A stretch of 35,072 nucleotides of DNA from an uncultured Campylobacter sp. (lineage in GTDB: Bacteria > Campylobacterota > Campylobacteria > Campylobacterales > Campylobacteraceae): assembly GCF_938045405.1 (NCBI RefSeq), contig NZ_CALIMW010000103.1, forward strand, positions 1 to 35,072, written 5' to 3'. Below are positions 23,722-32,214 of the stretch, one piece after another; positions within the stretch are counted from its first letter, which is position 1; each line of letters opens with the position of its first letter. The notes below the pieces were generated by a model that was given only the letters and a program-made list of their open reading frames with translations, did no database searches and had not been told where the DNA came from. The position numbers were made by a program, and so were the translations under genes.

Positions 23722-24285
23722 ATGAATGCGGCTTTGATTTTATTAGTCGTCATAGTTTTGTTAGTTTTGGCGTTAGTAGGCGTTTATAACTCGTTCATCG
23801 CCAAGCGCAACCAGGTGCGAAATATCGCCTCTACCGTTGACACGCAGCTTAAAAAGCGCTACGACCTCATCCCAAATTTAGTTAGCGCCACGCGCGAATA
23901 TATGAGCCACGAAAACGCCGTGCTAACGCGCGTTAGCGAACTTCGCTCGCAAGCGATCAACGCGGCTTCTAACGCGGATAAATTTAAGCTAAATAGCGAA
24001 ATTTCGGCTCTTTTGGGACAGATCCGCATTGCGGTAGAGGCGTATCCGAACCTCAAGGCTAACGAATCGTTTGCCAAGCTACAAAACGCGTTAGGCGAGT
24101 GCGAGGAGCAGATCAGCGCCGCACGCCGCGCTTATAACGGCGCCGTTACGGTTTATAATAACGCCTGCGAAATGTTTCCTACTAACATCATCGCCAGCGT
24201 TTTTAACTTCGCCAAAGCGGAATTTTTCGCCGCCAGCGAGCAAGAAAAGCAAGCCCCAAACGTCTCTGAGCTTTTCAAAAAATAG
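23722..24285 (+). CDS. lemA: LemA family protein
   Basis: A 187-aa protein with one N-terminal membrane segment (4-20) followed by the LemA helical domain: YNSFIAKRNQVRNIAST, VDTQLKKRYDLIPNLVSATR, then coiled helices to FNFAKAEFF. The family's role is unclear, with links to envelope functions. Its frequent partner DUF3137 is present in this window but about 15 kb away. Ribosome site AAAAGGAGAG. A long palindrome follows 17 bases after the stop. Confidence 0.9.
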   Translation: MNAALILLVVIVLLVLALVGVYNSFIAKRNQVRNIASTVDTQLKKRYDLIPNLVSATREYMSHENAVLTRVSELRSQAINAASNADKFKLNSEISALLGQIRIAVEAYPNLKANESFAKLQNALGECEEQISAARRAYNGAVTVYNNACEMFPTNIIASVFNFAKAEFFAASEQEKQAPNVSELFKK

Positions 24286-24301
24286 GCGCGAGGCGTAGAA
24301 A

Positions 24302-24335
24302 ATTCGCGATGAAATTTTAAAATTTCATCGCGAAT
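24302..24335. terminator. 34-bp perfect palindrome after lemA
   Basis: ATTCGCGATGAAATTTT (24302-24318) is followed directly by its exact complement (24319-24335). It lies between convergent lemA and ybaK and could act as a bidirectional terminator, though no T-run follows. Confidence 0.5.
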
Positions 24336-24646
24336 GGCTCCAAACGCCGTGAGTCTAAATTTATAGTGAATAAAACGGATCACGCGCAAAGAGCACGTTA
24401 TTAAAAGAGACTTGCCGCGCCCTGCGTACTCGTCATCTCGTTTGAGATATTTGCGGCGCGCGGTACTTAGAATTTTAACAATAAAATTTTACGAAACTAA
24501 TTTGATCTGTATTTTCTTGTCGCGCAGGAGCTCGTTTTAATAAACGGCGCAACGCCAAATTTTAAAAGTCTAAATTTCGCAGTGTAAATTTTGGCTAGCT
24601 TGCCATAGGCGTTACTTATGCAAACAGCAGCAAAAGTAACGCTACG
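24336..24646. other. Spacer between convergent lemA and ybaK
   Basis: No gene is seen. A second inverted repeat with 9-bp arms (GCGTTACTT 24609-24617, AAGTAACGC 24634-24642) stands just beyond the ybaK stop and may end ybaK transcripts. Confidence 0.4.
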
Positions 24647-25120
24647 TTAGTCATGCGTTATTTTGCAAATTTGCGCCTCGGTCGCAGTTGCGAGGTCCTT
24701 CGGCGCAAGAGCGATCTGTTTTCCGCGTACGCCTGCGCTAACGTAAATTTTCTCCTGCGTTAGCGCTTTTTCATCGATGAAAGTGCGGAAGTGCTTTTTC
24801 ATCCCAAGCGGCGAGCAGCCGCCCCTGACATAGCCCGTGACCTTTTGCAAATCCTTCAAATCCATCAGCTCGCAACGCTTTGCCCCGCAGATGTGCGCAA
24901 GCGCCTTGAGATCCAAATTTAGATCGCCTTGCAGGCAGGCCACGACGTATTCGTGATCCGCTGTGCAAACTATCGTTTTATAGACCCGTTCGATCGGCTC
25001 GTTCACGCTGTTTGCAACATGCACCGCGTCTAAATTTAAAGGATCCACCGCGTATTCTTTGATCTCGTAAGGGATTTTCAGACCGTCCAGTACGCGCGCG
25101 GCGTTTGTTTTTGAACTCAT
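24647..25120 (-). CDS. ybaK: Cys-tRNA(Pro) deacylase, YbaK family
   Basis: A 157-aa trans-editing enzyme that hydrolyses Cys-tRNA(Pro) made by ProRS. It has the YbaK lysine (Lys48 in RVYKTIVC), the ACLQGDLNLDLKALA stretch and the GGCSPLG loop at 100-106. Length matches E. coli YbaK (159 aa). It lies 15 bases after rluB on the same strand and is probably cotranscribed. Confidence 0.93.
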   Translation of the reverse strand: MSSKTNAARVLDGLKIPYEIKEYAVDPLNLDAVHVANSVNEPIERVYKTIVCTADHEYVVACLQGDLNLDLKALAHICGAKRCELMDLKDLQKVTGYVRGGCSPLGMKKHFRTFIDEKALTQEKIYVSAGVRGKQIALAPKDLATATEAQICKITHD

Positions 25121-25135
25121 TTCGCCTCCTTAAAT

Positions 25136-25906
25136 TCAATAGCGGATTTTGTTTTCTTTCAAAAAATCGCGCAGATCTTCATATTCGCTCTGATCAAAAT
25201 AGCGCCATTTGCCGGGTTTTAACATCCCAAGCGTCATTCTACCGAATGCCGTGCGCTTAAGCTCCACGACATCCAGATCGAAATAGCCGAAAAATCTACG
25301 CAGCTCGCGGTTTTGCCCCTCATTAATGATCGCCTTTATCTTCGTATAACCGCCGCTGCTAGGCATTATGCGGTAGCCCAAAAAGGGTTTAAATTCCATC
25401 GATTTGATCTTGCTTTTGGCGTGCGCGCCTTTGCTCGCATCTGCGGCAAAAAAGCCCTCGCGGATCGCCGTTACCACCTCGTCCTTCACCTCGCCTTTTA
25501 CCTTTAGATAGTACTCTCGCTCGATGTCGCTGTTCATCAGCGCCGTAGCGATCGCGGGCGCATCGGTTAGCAGTAAAAGCCCCTCGCTTGCAAAATCCAA
25601 ACGCCCTACGCTAACAAATCTACTAAACCCCTCCGGCAAGCTATCGTAAATCGTCCGCCTGCCGCGATCGTCCTTTTTAGTAACTAACTCGCCTTTGCGT
25701 TTGTTATAAACGATCATCGTAAATTCCGTCTTGGGCTTGATGAGACGCGAGCCGATGCGGATCTTCTCCTCGCCGCTAACCTCTATAAAATCGCTAACGA
25801 CGCGACCGTTAACGCTAACCTTGCCCTGCTTGATCAGCTCATCTGCCTCACGGCGTGAGTAGCCGGTGTTATGGGAGATAAATTTATTTAGACGCATCTT
25901 TTGCAT
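25136..25906 (-). CDS. rluB: rRNA pseudouridine synthase, RsuA/RluB family
   Basis: A 256-aa protein with an N-terminal S4 RNA-binding domain (MRLNKFISHNTGYSRREADE) and a catalytic domain with GRLDFASEGLLLLTD (catalytic Asp104). NEGQNRELRRFFGYF is the typical downstream motif. It probably modifies 23S rRNA; RsuA-like 16S specificity cannot be excluded. Its ATG overlaps the kdsD stop by one base (TAATG), indicating coupled translation; an alternative ATG lies three codons in. Confidence 0.92.
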   Translation of the reverse strand: MQKMRLNKFISHNTGYSRREADELIKQGKVSVNGRVVSDFIEVSGEEKIRIGSRLIKPKTEFTMIVYNKRKGELVTKKDDRGRRTIYDSLPEGFSRFVSVGRLDFASEGLLLLTDAPAIATALMNSDIEREYYLKVKGEVKDEVVTAIREGFFAADASKGAHAKSKIKSMEFKPFLGYRIMPSSGGYTKIKAIINEGQNRELRRFFGYFDLDVVELKRTAFGRMTLGMLKPGKWRYFDQSEYEDLRDFLKENKIRY

Positions 25907-26868
25907 TATTTTAGCCCCAAGCTCGTTAGATCGTGAATATGCAAGATCCCCACGGGCACGCTATTTTCGACTACGGGCAGGACCTGGATTTTAAATTGCT
26001 CGATCAAATTTAGCGCATCTATGGCTAACATATTTTTATCGTCTAGCATTTTAGGATTTTTGGTGGCATATTTTAGCGCGGCGTCATTGATGTCAAAATC
26101 CTCTCGCATCAGTGCGCGGCGCAGATCGCCATCGCTTAGGATCGCCTCGAGCGTGCCCTTTTCGTTCACTAACAAAACAGTGCCGAGCTTTCCGTGCGTC
26201 ATAACGTCGATAGCTTGTTTTAAGCTGGCGTTACGGTTTGCGACGGGCAAATTTTTACTTTGCATCACATCTTTTACTTTGACGAAAAGCCGCTTGCCGA
26301 GGCTGCCGCCTGGGTGAAAATTTGCAAAATCCTCCTTGCCGAATCTGCGCTGCCTCATCAAACAGATCGCTAACGCGTCGCCCAAACCGAGCGTTAGCGT
26401 CGTAGAAACCGTCGGCGCAGCACCTAGCGGGCAGGCCTCTTTGACGATGCTAAGGCTTATGAACTCATCGCAAACTTTGCCGAGCGAGCTATTTTTATCG
26501 CGCGCCATCGCGATGATCTTCACGCCGAAGCGTTTGAGGTGTGGCAGAATTCTAACCAACTCCTCGCTCTCGCCGCTAAAACTGATCGCAAGCACCATGT
26601 CGTCCTTGCCAATCATACCCAGATCGCCGTGCAGCGCCTCCGTAGGATGGACGAAAAACGACGGCGTGCCGGTACTGGCAAGCGTCGCGGCGATCTTAAC
26701 GCCTATGTGGCCGCTCTTGCCCACGCCGGTGACGATTACCTTGCCTTTGCAAGCCAGGATCAAGTTTACGGCTCGCTCAATTTTGCCGCCGATAAGATCC
26801 GCATGCCGCAAAAGCTCCGCTCCTTCGAGCCTTAGCACCTCTCGTGCCGTATCTAAAATTTCACTCAT
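25906..26868 (-). CDS. kdsD: D-arabinose-5-phosphate isomerase (KpsF/KdsD)
   Basis: First enzyme of Kdo synthesis for lipooligosaccharide or capsule: Ru5P to A5P. The protein has 320 aa. An N-terminal SIS domain (GVGKSGHIGVKIAATLASTG, PTEALHGDLGMI with His80) is followed by two CBS domains (about 200-320). Length and layout match KdsD/KpsF. The first ATG is at 26866-26868 with AAGAAGGTTG upstream. There is no capsule cluster next to it, so KdsD (housekeeping LOS) is the likelier role. Confidence 0.93.
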   Translation of the reverse strand: MSEILDTAREVLRLEGAELLRHADLIGGKIERAVNLILACKGKVIVTGVGKSGHIGVKIAATLASTGTPSFFVHPTEALHGDLGMIGKDDMVLAISFSGESEELVRILPHLKRFGVKIIAMARDKNSSLGKVCDEFISLSIVKEACPLGAAPTVSTTLTLGLGDALAICLMRQRRFGKEDFANFHPGGSLGKRLFVKVKDVMQSKNLPVANRNASLKQAIDVMTHGKLGTVLLVNEKGTLEAILSDGDLRRALMREDFDINDAALKYATKNPKMLDDKNMLAIDALNLIEQFKIQVLPVVENSVPVGILHIHDLTSLGLK

Positions 26869-27242
26869 TCAACCTTCTTTTTAAAATTTGCTTTCATTTT
26901 GCGCCTCTTTGCGTAGCGCTTAAATTTACGCTAGCTAAAATTTCACGCCTTTGAAATTTAAGCCGCAAAATTCTAATCTACAAAATCACGCGCCGCCCTA
27001 CCCGATCGCCGCGGCCTTGCTAGATGCTCTTTAAATTTCGCTTTACGCCGAAATTTTACGCTCGCAATTTTACTCGCTGCTTTAAAATTTCGCGCTACAA
27101 GACCTGCTCATGCCGCTTTTAAATTCCAACGCTGCAAAGCCCGCTTACGTCGTAAAATTCGGTACTCTACGCCCGCAACATAAAATTTCATGCACCCACG
27201 ACACCGCAAAGCAAGCCTTAAATCCATAAAATTTAGCCACAC
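26869..27242. other. 374-bp AAATTT-rich spacer
   Basis: No ORF, RNA or strong hairpin. AAATTT/AAAATTT words recur roughly every 15-30 bases, the same texture as the in-frame inserts in neighbouring genes. Confidence 0.5.
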
Positions 27243-29462
27243 TTACATCAAATAGATCACCGGCACGATGGTCGGATATTTTTTGATCTTTCTAAAGATG
27301 TGCTTACGCACAGCCTGGCGGATCTTGCCCTCCAGCGCCCAGTGATCGAGTAAAAACTCATCTTTTAAATTTGCTAAAAACTGCTCGATAATGCCCTGCA
27401 TCTCCTTGGTAAAGTGCGCCGTTTGATTATCGGCGACGAGCCCGTAGGTGATGACGCGCGTCTGGATGAGCCTCTTTTCGTTTTTGTCGATCTGCGCGAT
27501 GATGACCGCGACGCCCGCATCGGCTAAATTTTGGCGGTGCTTGACGATCTCGTCGGAGATCTGTTTGTTGATCTGGTTGTCAATGAAGACCTTGCCCGTC
27601 TTGACGGTCTTGACGCGCTTTAGATATTTTTCGCAAACCTCCATCTGATCGCCGTCGTTCATCAGATAGATATTTTTCTCCTCGATGCCGCACTCCATCG
27701 CGGTCTCTTTGTGTTTTACGATGTGGTTGTATTCGCCGTGTACGGGTAGGAAAAATTTCGGCTTTATCAGGCGCAGCATGAGTTTTTGCTCCTCGATCGA
27801 GGCATGCCCGCTTACGTGTATCTCGCTGAAGTCCTGATACGCGACCTTTGCGCCGCTTTTTAGCAGGTAGTTAAGCACGGTCGAGACGCTGCTTTCGTTG
27901 CCGGGGATCGCTTTGGCGCTGATGATTACCTGATCGGTGGATTTGATTTTAATGTATTTGTGCTCGTCCGTCGCCATGCGGTACAGCGCGCTCATCGTCT
28001 CGCCCTGCGAGCCGGTAGTAACGATCAAAACCTCATTATCCGGGTATTTGGAGACCTGATCGGCATCGACGAAGATCTTTTTGTCTAAATTTACATATCC
28101 AAGCTCCATCGCGGTAAATAAATTTCGCTCCATGCTTCGCCCGATGACGCAAACCTTGCGGCCGTATTTTACGCCGCGCTCAATAGCCTGATAGACGCGG
28201 TGGATGTTTGAGCTGAAGGTGCTCATTATCACGCGCCCCTTACAGCTCGAAAATATCGTATCAAAGGTCTTGCCTACCGAGCTTTCGGACTTCGTGATCC
28301 CCTCTTTGTGCGAGTTTGTACTATCGCTCATCAAAAGTATGACGCCCTGATCGCCGTAATGCGCCAGACGGTTCAGATCGGTCGGATAGCCGTCGATCGG
28401 CGTGTGATCGATCTTAAAATCGCCCGTGTGGATGATGGTGCCTGCCTTCGTCGTGATCGCAAGCGCGCTTGCATCGATAATCGAGTGCGTTATATGGATA
28501 AACTCGACCTCAAAATCGCCGATTTGATAGAGCTGGCGCTTCTGCACGGGGCGGAAGTAGCTGCGCTCGGCTTTAAGGCCGTGCTCTTCAAATTTATTGC
28601 TTATCATCCCCAAAGGAAGCGGCGTAGCGTAAATCGGGAATTGAAATTCTTTGAAAAAATATGGCATCGCGCCGATATGATCCTCATGCGCGTGGGTGAT
28701 GAGGATGCCTTTGATCTTATTTTTTATCTTGCGGACATAATCAAAATCGGGGATCAAAATATCCACTCCGAGCATGCTCTCCTCGGGAAAGCTCATGCCC
28801 ACGTCAACTATGATCGCGCTCGTATTGGTCTCAAACACGGTCATATTCGCGCCGATCTCGCCTAGCCCGCCAAGCGGTGTGATACGTATCGTATCGTCGC
28901 TGCGATTAGCATTTTTAAGCGGATGTAGGCGCTCCTCGTGGATCAGCTTGTTTTGCGCGATCGCATCATCCATCGCCTTCTGCCACGGCTCGTTGCCCGT
29001 GAGGCTCTTTGGCATATTTGAGCGCTTTTTGTGCTTTTTCTTTTTCTGCGAGTCTGAAGAGTTCGTATCGTCTGAGGCGCTAGAATTTGCGCCTTTTGCG
29101 TTATTGCCGCCCGATTTTGCGGCGCTGTTTAAATTCGCGCCGCCCACGCCGTTTGAATGCGCAGCGTTTGAACCGCCATTTGACGAGCCGCTCGTAGAAT
29201 TTGATCCGTTGCGAGAGCCGTTTTTTGAACCTTTTAAACGAGCGGAATTTTGTCCGTTTTTCGCGCCTTTATTTTTGCGGAAGCCGTTTTCGTGCTCGCT
29301 GCCGTATTCCGCGCCGCCCGATTTGGTGCTTTTATCAGCCCAAGTACCGTCTTCGTTAAGGCTACCGCCCACTATCGACTTTTTCAGATTTTCCTTGCGT
29401 TTTTTGTAGCGATTGCTTTTTTTGAGTCGTTCGACGCCGTTTTCATTTCTGTTTTCTTCCAT
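27243..29462 (-). CDS. rnj: Ribonuclease J
   Basis: A metallo-beta-lactamase/beta-CASP exo-endoribonuclease of 739 aa. Residues 1 to about 190 are an unusual basic, low-complexity, presumably disordered extension (NGSRNGSNSTSGSSNGG, KKKKHKKRS). The catalytic core starts at TIRITPLGGLGEIG; zinc ligands are in HAHEDH at 257-262 and HTGDFKIDH, with beta-CASP motifs such as STFSSNIHR and VSGHAS. Helicobacter and Campylobacter RNase J are known to carry N-terminal extensions. This one is long and Asn/Ser/Gly-rich. It overlaps ksgA by 20 bases, with its ribosome site AAAGGTAAAAG inside ksgA. Confidence 0.95.
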   Translation of the reverse strand: MEENRNENGVERLKKSNRYKKRKENLKKSIVGGSLNEDGTWADKSTKSGGAEYGSEHENGFRKNKGAKNGQNSARLKGSKNGSRNGSNSTSGSSNGGSNAAHSNGVGGANLNSAAKSGGNNAKGANSSASDDTNSSDSQKKKKHKKRSNMPKSLTGNEPWQKAMDDAIAQNKLIHEERLHPLKNANRSDDTIRITPLGGLGEIGANMTVFETNTSAIIVDVGMSFPEESMLGVDILIPDFDYVRKIKNKIKGILITHAHEDHIGAMPYFFKEFQFPIYATPLPLGMISNKFEEHGLKAERSYFRPVQKRQLYQIGDFEVEFIHITHSIIDASALAITTKAGTIIHTGDFKIDHTPIDGYPTDLNRLAHYGDQGVILLMSDSTNSHKEGITKSESSVGKTFDTIFSSCKGRVIMSTFSSNIHRVYQAIERGVKYGRKVCVIGRSMERNLFTAMELGYVNLDKKIFVDADQVSKYPDNEVLIVTTGSQGETMSALYRMATDEHKYIKIKSTDQVIISAKAIPGNESSVSTVLNYLLKSGAKVAYQDFSEIHVSGHASIEEQKLMLRLIKPKFFLPVHGEYNHIVKHKETAMECGIEEKNIYLMNDGDQMEVCEKYLKRVKTVKTGKVFIDNQINKQISDEIVKHRQNLADAGVAVIIAQIDKNEKRLIQTRVITYGLVADNQTAHFTKEMQGIIEQFLANLKDEFLLDHWALEGKIRQAVRKHIFRKIKKYPTIVPVIYLM

Positions 29463-30303
29463 CTTTTACCTTTAAATTTTTAAAAATTTCTAAAAAAAGG
29501 GTGGAATTTAACTCGTGCGCCCGAACCGTGGGCGGAATTTTCAAATTTAAAAAGATCTCTTCGGCTAAGCCTCTATCAAATTTTGCGCTTAAATTTTTAA
29601 TAAGCGTCTTTCGCGGCGCGCTGAAAGATACGCGCAAAAAGCTTTTAAATTTCTCGTATTCATCGAGACTTTGGAAGCGGTCGCAACTTTTTGCGTCGAG
29701 ACTCCCTGCGCTTTTCTCGACACCGGGTTTGAAATTTTTGCCTTTTACGAGCCTGATCACCGATGAGGTTACCTTTGGCGCAGGCTCGAAACTGCCCGGC
29801 TCAACGTCGAATAGAAGCTCGCAACCGCCCGCGAGATCGGCTAGGATCGAAAGAGCGCTAAAATCGCTCTGCCCGGCTCTAGCGCAGAATTTTAAAGCGA
29901 CCTCCTTTTGGATCATCACCAAAAATCCGCTGCACAACTCATCGTCGATCGCCTGCAAAATCATCTTTGTAGCGACGTAGTAGGGCAAATTTGCGACCAA
30001 AAAATATTCGCCGCAGCCAAGACCCCGCTGCTGCCAAATCCGCAAAGCATCGCCCAAAACGAGCTCAAGCTCACCGCTAGCGATCTGCTGCGCAAATTTA
30101 GCGCTTAAAATTTGATATAAATCTTCATCTATCTCGAAACTTTTTAATCTGTAAAATTCCAAAAGCTTGCGAGTTAAATCACCTAAGCCAGCCCCGATTT
30201 CAACGACATTCTGTACGCTCTCGGGAATCGCTTGGATGATCTTGCTTAAAACGGCCTCGTCTTTTAAAAAATTTTGCCCGAACTCTTTTTTCGCCCTAAT
30301 CAT
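29443..30303 (-). CDS. ksgA: 16S rRNA dimethyladenosine transferase
   Basis: Dimethylates two adjacent adenines near the 3' end of 16S rRNA. The protein has 286 aa. It has FGQNFL at 8-13, SAM motif VVEIGAGLGDLT, and catalytic motif IV ANLPYYVATKM. It is slightly longer than usual because of a ~20-residue Ser/Lys-rich stretch after RLVKGKNF. The ATG at 30301-30303 has no strong ribosome site. It is divergent from hisF across a 91-bp region with a striking inverted repeat. Confidence 0.94.
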   Translation of the reverse strand: MIRAKKEFGQNFLKDEAVLSKIIQAIPESVQNVVEIGAGLGDLTRKLLEFYRLKSFEIDEDLYQILSAKFAQQIASGELELVLGDALRIWQQRGLGCGEYFLVANLPYYVATKMILQAIDDELCSGFLVMIQKEVALKFCARAGQSDFSALSILADLAGGCELLFDVEPGSFEPAPKVTSSVIRLVKGKNFKPGVEKSAGSLDAKSCDRFQSLDEYEKFKSFLRVSFSAPRKTLIKNLSAKFDRGLAEEIFLNLKIPPTVRAHELNSTLFLEIFKNLKVKDGRKQK

Positions 30304-30313
30304 CGCGAGAGTC

Positions 30314-30361
30314 TAGCCAAATTTTACTTATAAAGTCATTATGTTAAGTAAAATTTGGCTA
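30314..30361. promoter_or_regulatory. Perfect 17-bp inverted repeat between ksgA and hisF
   Basis: TAGCCAAATTTTACTTA (30314-30330) and its exact complement (30345-30361) flank a 14-base spacer in the divergent promoter region. Neither gene ends here, so a terminator is unlikely. An operator or a folded leader is the better guess. Confidence 0.5.
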
Positions 30362-30394
30362 AAATCATAAAAAATTTTATTCTAAAGGGCTGCT

Positions 30395-31315
30395 TTGAAT
30401 AGATTCGCAAAACGCATAATCCCGTGCCTAGACGTCAAAGACGGACGAGTGGTAAAGGGCGTAAATTTCGTAGGTCTCGTAGACGCGGGCGATCCAGTCG
30501 AGATAGCCAAGCGCTACAACGAGGAGGGCGCAGACGAGCTGTGCTTCCTCGATATCACGGCGTCGCACCTTGAGCGCGATACGATCGTGGATGTCGTAGA
30601 ACGGGTCGCATGCGAGCTTTTTATCCCGCTGACCGTTGGCGGCGGTATCCGTACGATCGACGATATCTCACGCCTGCTAAACGTGGGCTGCGACAAAATC
30701 AGCCTCAACTCAGCCGCGATAAAAAATCCAAATTTGATAGACGAAGCGGCAAATAAATTCGGCTCGCAGTGCGTCGTGATTGCGATCGACGCAAAACGAA
30801 ATTCTAGTGAAATTTCGCGCGGTAATTTATATGGCGCGGCGAGGAATTTAAACGGAAATTTACACGGCGACATGCGAAATCCAGACACAAATTTAGGCAG
30901 TGAGACTCGAAATTTTGGCAAAATTTTACGCGCTCCGCAGGATGAAATTTTAACTGGGAACGGCGAGCCTTGCGGCTATAGTGTGTTTATAAACGGCGGT
31001 AGGCTGGATACCGGCAGGGATGCGCTTGCTTGGGCGAAAGAGGCGCAGGAGCGCGGTGCGGGCGAAATTTTGCTCACGTCGATGGACTGCGACGGCGTTA
31101 AAAACGGCTTTGAGCTAAATTTGACGCGGATTTTTAGCGCGCTTGATATCCCTGTGATCGCAAGCGGCGGTGCGGGTAAAATGGAGCACTTCAAAGACGC
31201 ATTTTTAGCGGGCGCGGACGCATGCCTGGCGGCATCGATTTTTCACTTCAGAGAAATCGAAATCAAGGCACTAAAAGCGTATTTGCGAGAACAAAATATT
31301 GAAGTGAGACTGTAA
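30395..31315 (+). CDS. hisF: Imidazole glycerol phosphate synthase cyclase subunit with repeat insert
   Basis: Histidine biosynthesis; cyclises PRFAR using ammonia from HisH. The (beta/alpha)8 barrel has catalytic Asp13 in CLDVKDGRVVKG and Asp132 in IAIDAKR, and phosphate-binding VGGGIR and ASGGAGKMEHF. It has 306 aa against a usual ~252, because of an insert at about 136-193 between AIDAKR and GYSVFINGGR. The insert contains degenerate 11-residue units: NLYGAARNLNG, NLHGDMRNPDT, NLGSETRNFGK. The barrel on both sides is well conserved, so the enzyme is probably active. The start is TTG at 30395, preceded by AAAGGG. hisH is not in the window. Confidence 0.95.
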   Translation: MNRFAKRIIPCLDVKDGRVVKGVNFVGLVDAGDPVEIAKRYNEEGADELCFLDITASHLERDTIVDVVERVACELFIPLTVGGGIRTIDDISRLLNVGCDKISLNSAAIKNPNLIDEAANKFGSQCVVIAIDAKRNSSEISRGNLYGAARNLNGNLHGDMRNPDTNLGSETRNFGKILRAPQDEILTGNGEPCGYSVFINGGRLDTGRDALAWAKEAQERGAGEILLTSMDCDGVKNGFELNLTRIFSALDIPVIASGGAGKMEHFKDAFLAGADACLAASIFHFREIEIKALKAYLREQNIEVRL

Positions 31316-31668
31316 ATTTAGTCAGGTTTATACCGTGGGGTTGAAACTTAGCTGTCAAAGCGACTAAACAATTAATTTTATTTCAGCCTTTATTATCTTG
31401 CAAGTTTTTTGCAAGCATCGTTTTTGCTTAGATAAAATTTCTTCGTTTTAGCTAAATTATAAGCTTTTTTTATGATACTTTTCCATCTTCTACCCGCCAC
31501 CTGCACTACTATCATTATGGAAGATAAAGGTACAGCTCTCATAGATATTTACTCGATTTATTTTAATTTCATCCGATACTTTACGACGAAAAAATTTCAA
31601 AATTTAGCCTTAAATTTATCGTCATTTTGCTATGATTAGTGAAAAATAATGAAAGCGTGAATGCGTAA
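31316..31668 (+). terminator. Spacer with hisF terminator hairpin
   Basis: CTTGCAA-GTTTT-TTGCAAG at 31397-31415, followed by CATCGTTTTT, is a plausible terminator for hisF. No gene is seen in the rest, which is AT-richer than the flanking coding DNA. Confidence 0.45.
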
Positions 31669-32214
31669 ATGATAATCTCTGCCGGACGAAATGAAATTTT
31701 TGATTTTGCCCTGCCTATGGGCGTAGGGCTAATGGATATGAGTATAAATTTGACTAAATTTTTATGCGAAAATAGGCAAAGCTTGCCGAGTGAAATCATT
31801 TTCGTGGGTTCTGCAGGGCTATATAAAGAAGGTAAAATTCTAAAAATTTATGAAAGCAGATCGGCTGTAAACTGTGAGATATCGGCGCTTTATGAGCTTT
31901 CATACTCTCCGATTAGCTATGAAATTGCAGCTAGGAATTCTACCAATGTTTCATATGAAACAATAACTAATAGCTCAAATTTTATCACGACCGATAAAAA
32001 ATCTGCGCTAAAATTCTTTGAGCGAGGTTATTTTTTAGAAAATATGGAATTTTTTGCGGTTCTTAAGGTAGCTCAAAAATTTCAAATTCCCGCTTACGGA
32101 ATTTTTTGTGCGACGAATTTTTGCGATTCAAACGCTCACGCAGATTTTTTAAAAAATCACGCCGCTGCAAAAGAAAATTTAACTAAATATCTAAAAACTA
32201 AGGCATTAATTTGA
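31669..32214 (+). CDS. Nucleoside-phosphorylase-like protein
   Basis: A 181-aa protein with weak but visible PNP/MTA-nucleosidase family features: IIFVGSAGLYKEGKI (glycine-rich strand-loop) and ENMEFFAVLKVAQKFQIPAYG, which matches the ME-x-A ribose-binding helix, followed by IFCATNFCD. It is shorter than classical members (230-250 aa), and the substrate is unknown. It precedes rlmN with a 4-base overlap. A similar small gene occupies this slot beside rlmN in C. jejuni, from memory. It is AT-richer than its neighbours. Confidence 0.7.
   Translation: MIISAGRNEIFDFALPMGVGLMDMSINLTKFLCENRQSLPSEIIFVGSAGLYKEGKILKIYESRSAVNCEISALYELSYSPISYEIAARNSTNVSYETITNSSNFITTDKKSALKFFERGYFLENMEFFAVLKVAQKFQIPAYGIFCATNFCDSNAHADFLKNHAAAKENLTKYLKTKALI

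Noticed and set aside
26336..26884. 182-codon plus-strand ORF opposite kdsD
   Set aside because: Antisense shadow of a clearly conserved gene; no family resemblance.
28774..29409. 211-codon plus-strand ORF opposite the RNase J N-terminus
   Set aside because: It mirrors the low-complexity extension of RNase J; Phe/Pro/Leu-rich composition is what the complement of Lys/Asn/Gly codons gives. RNase J is the real gene.
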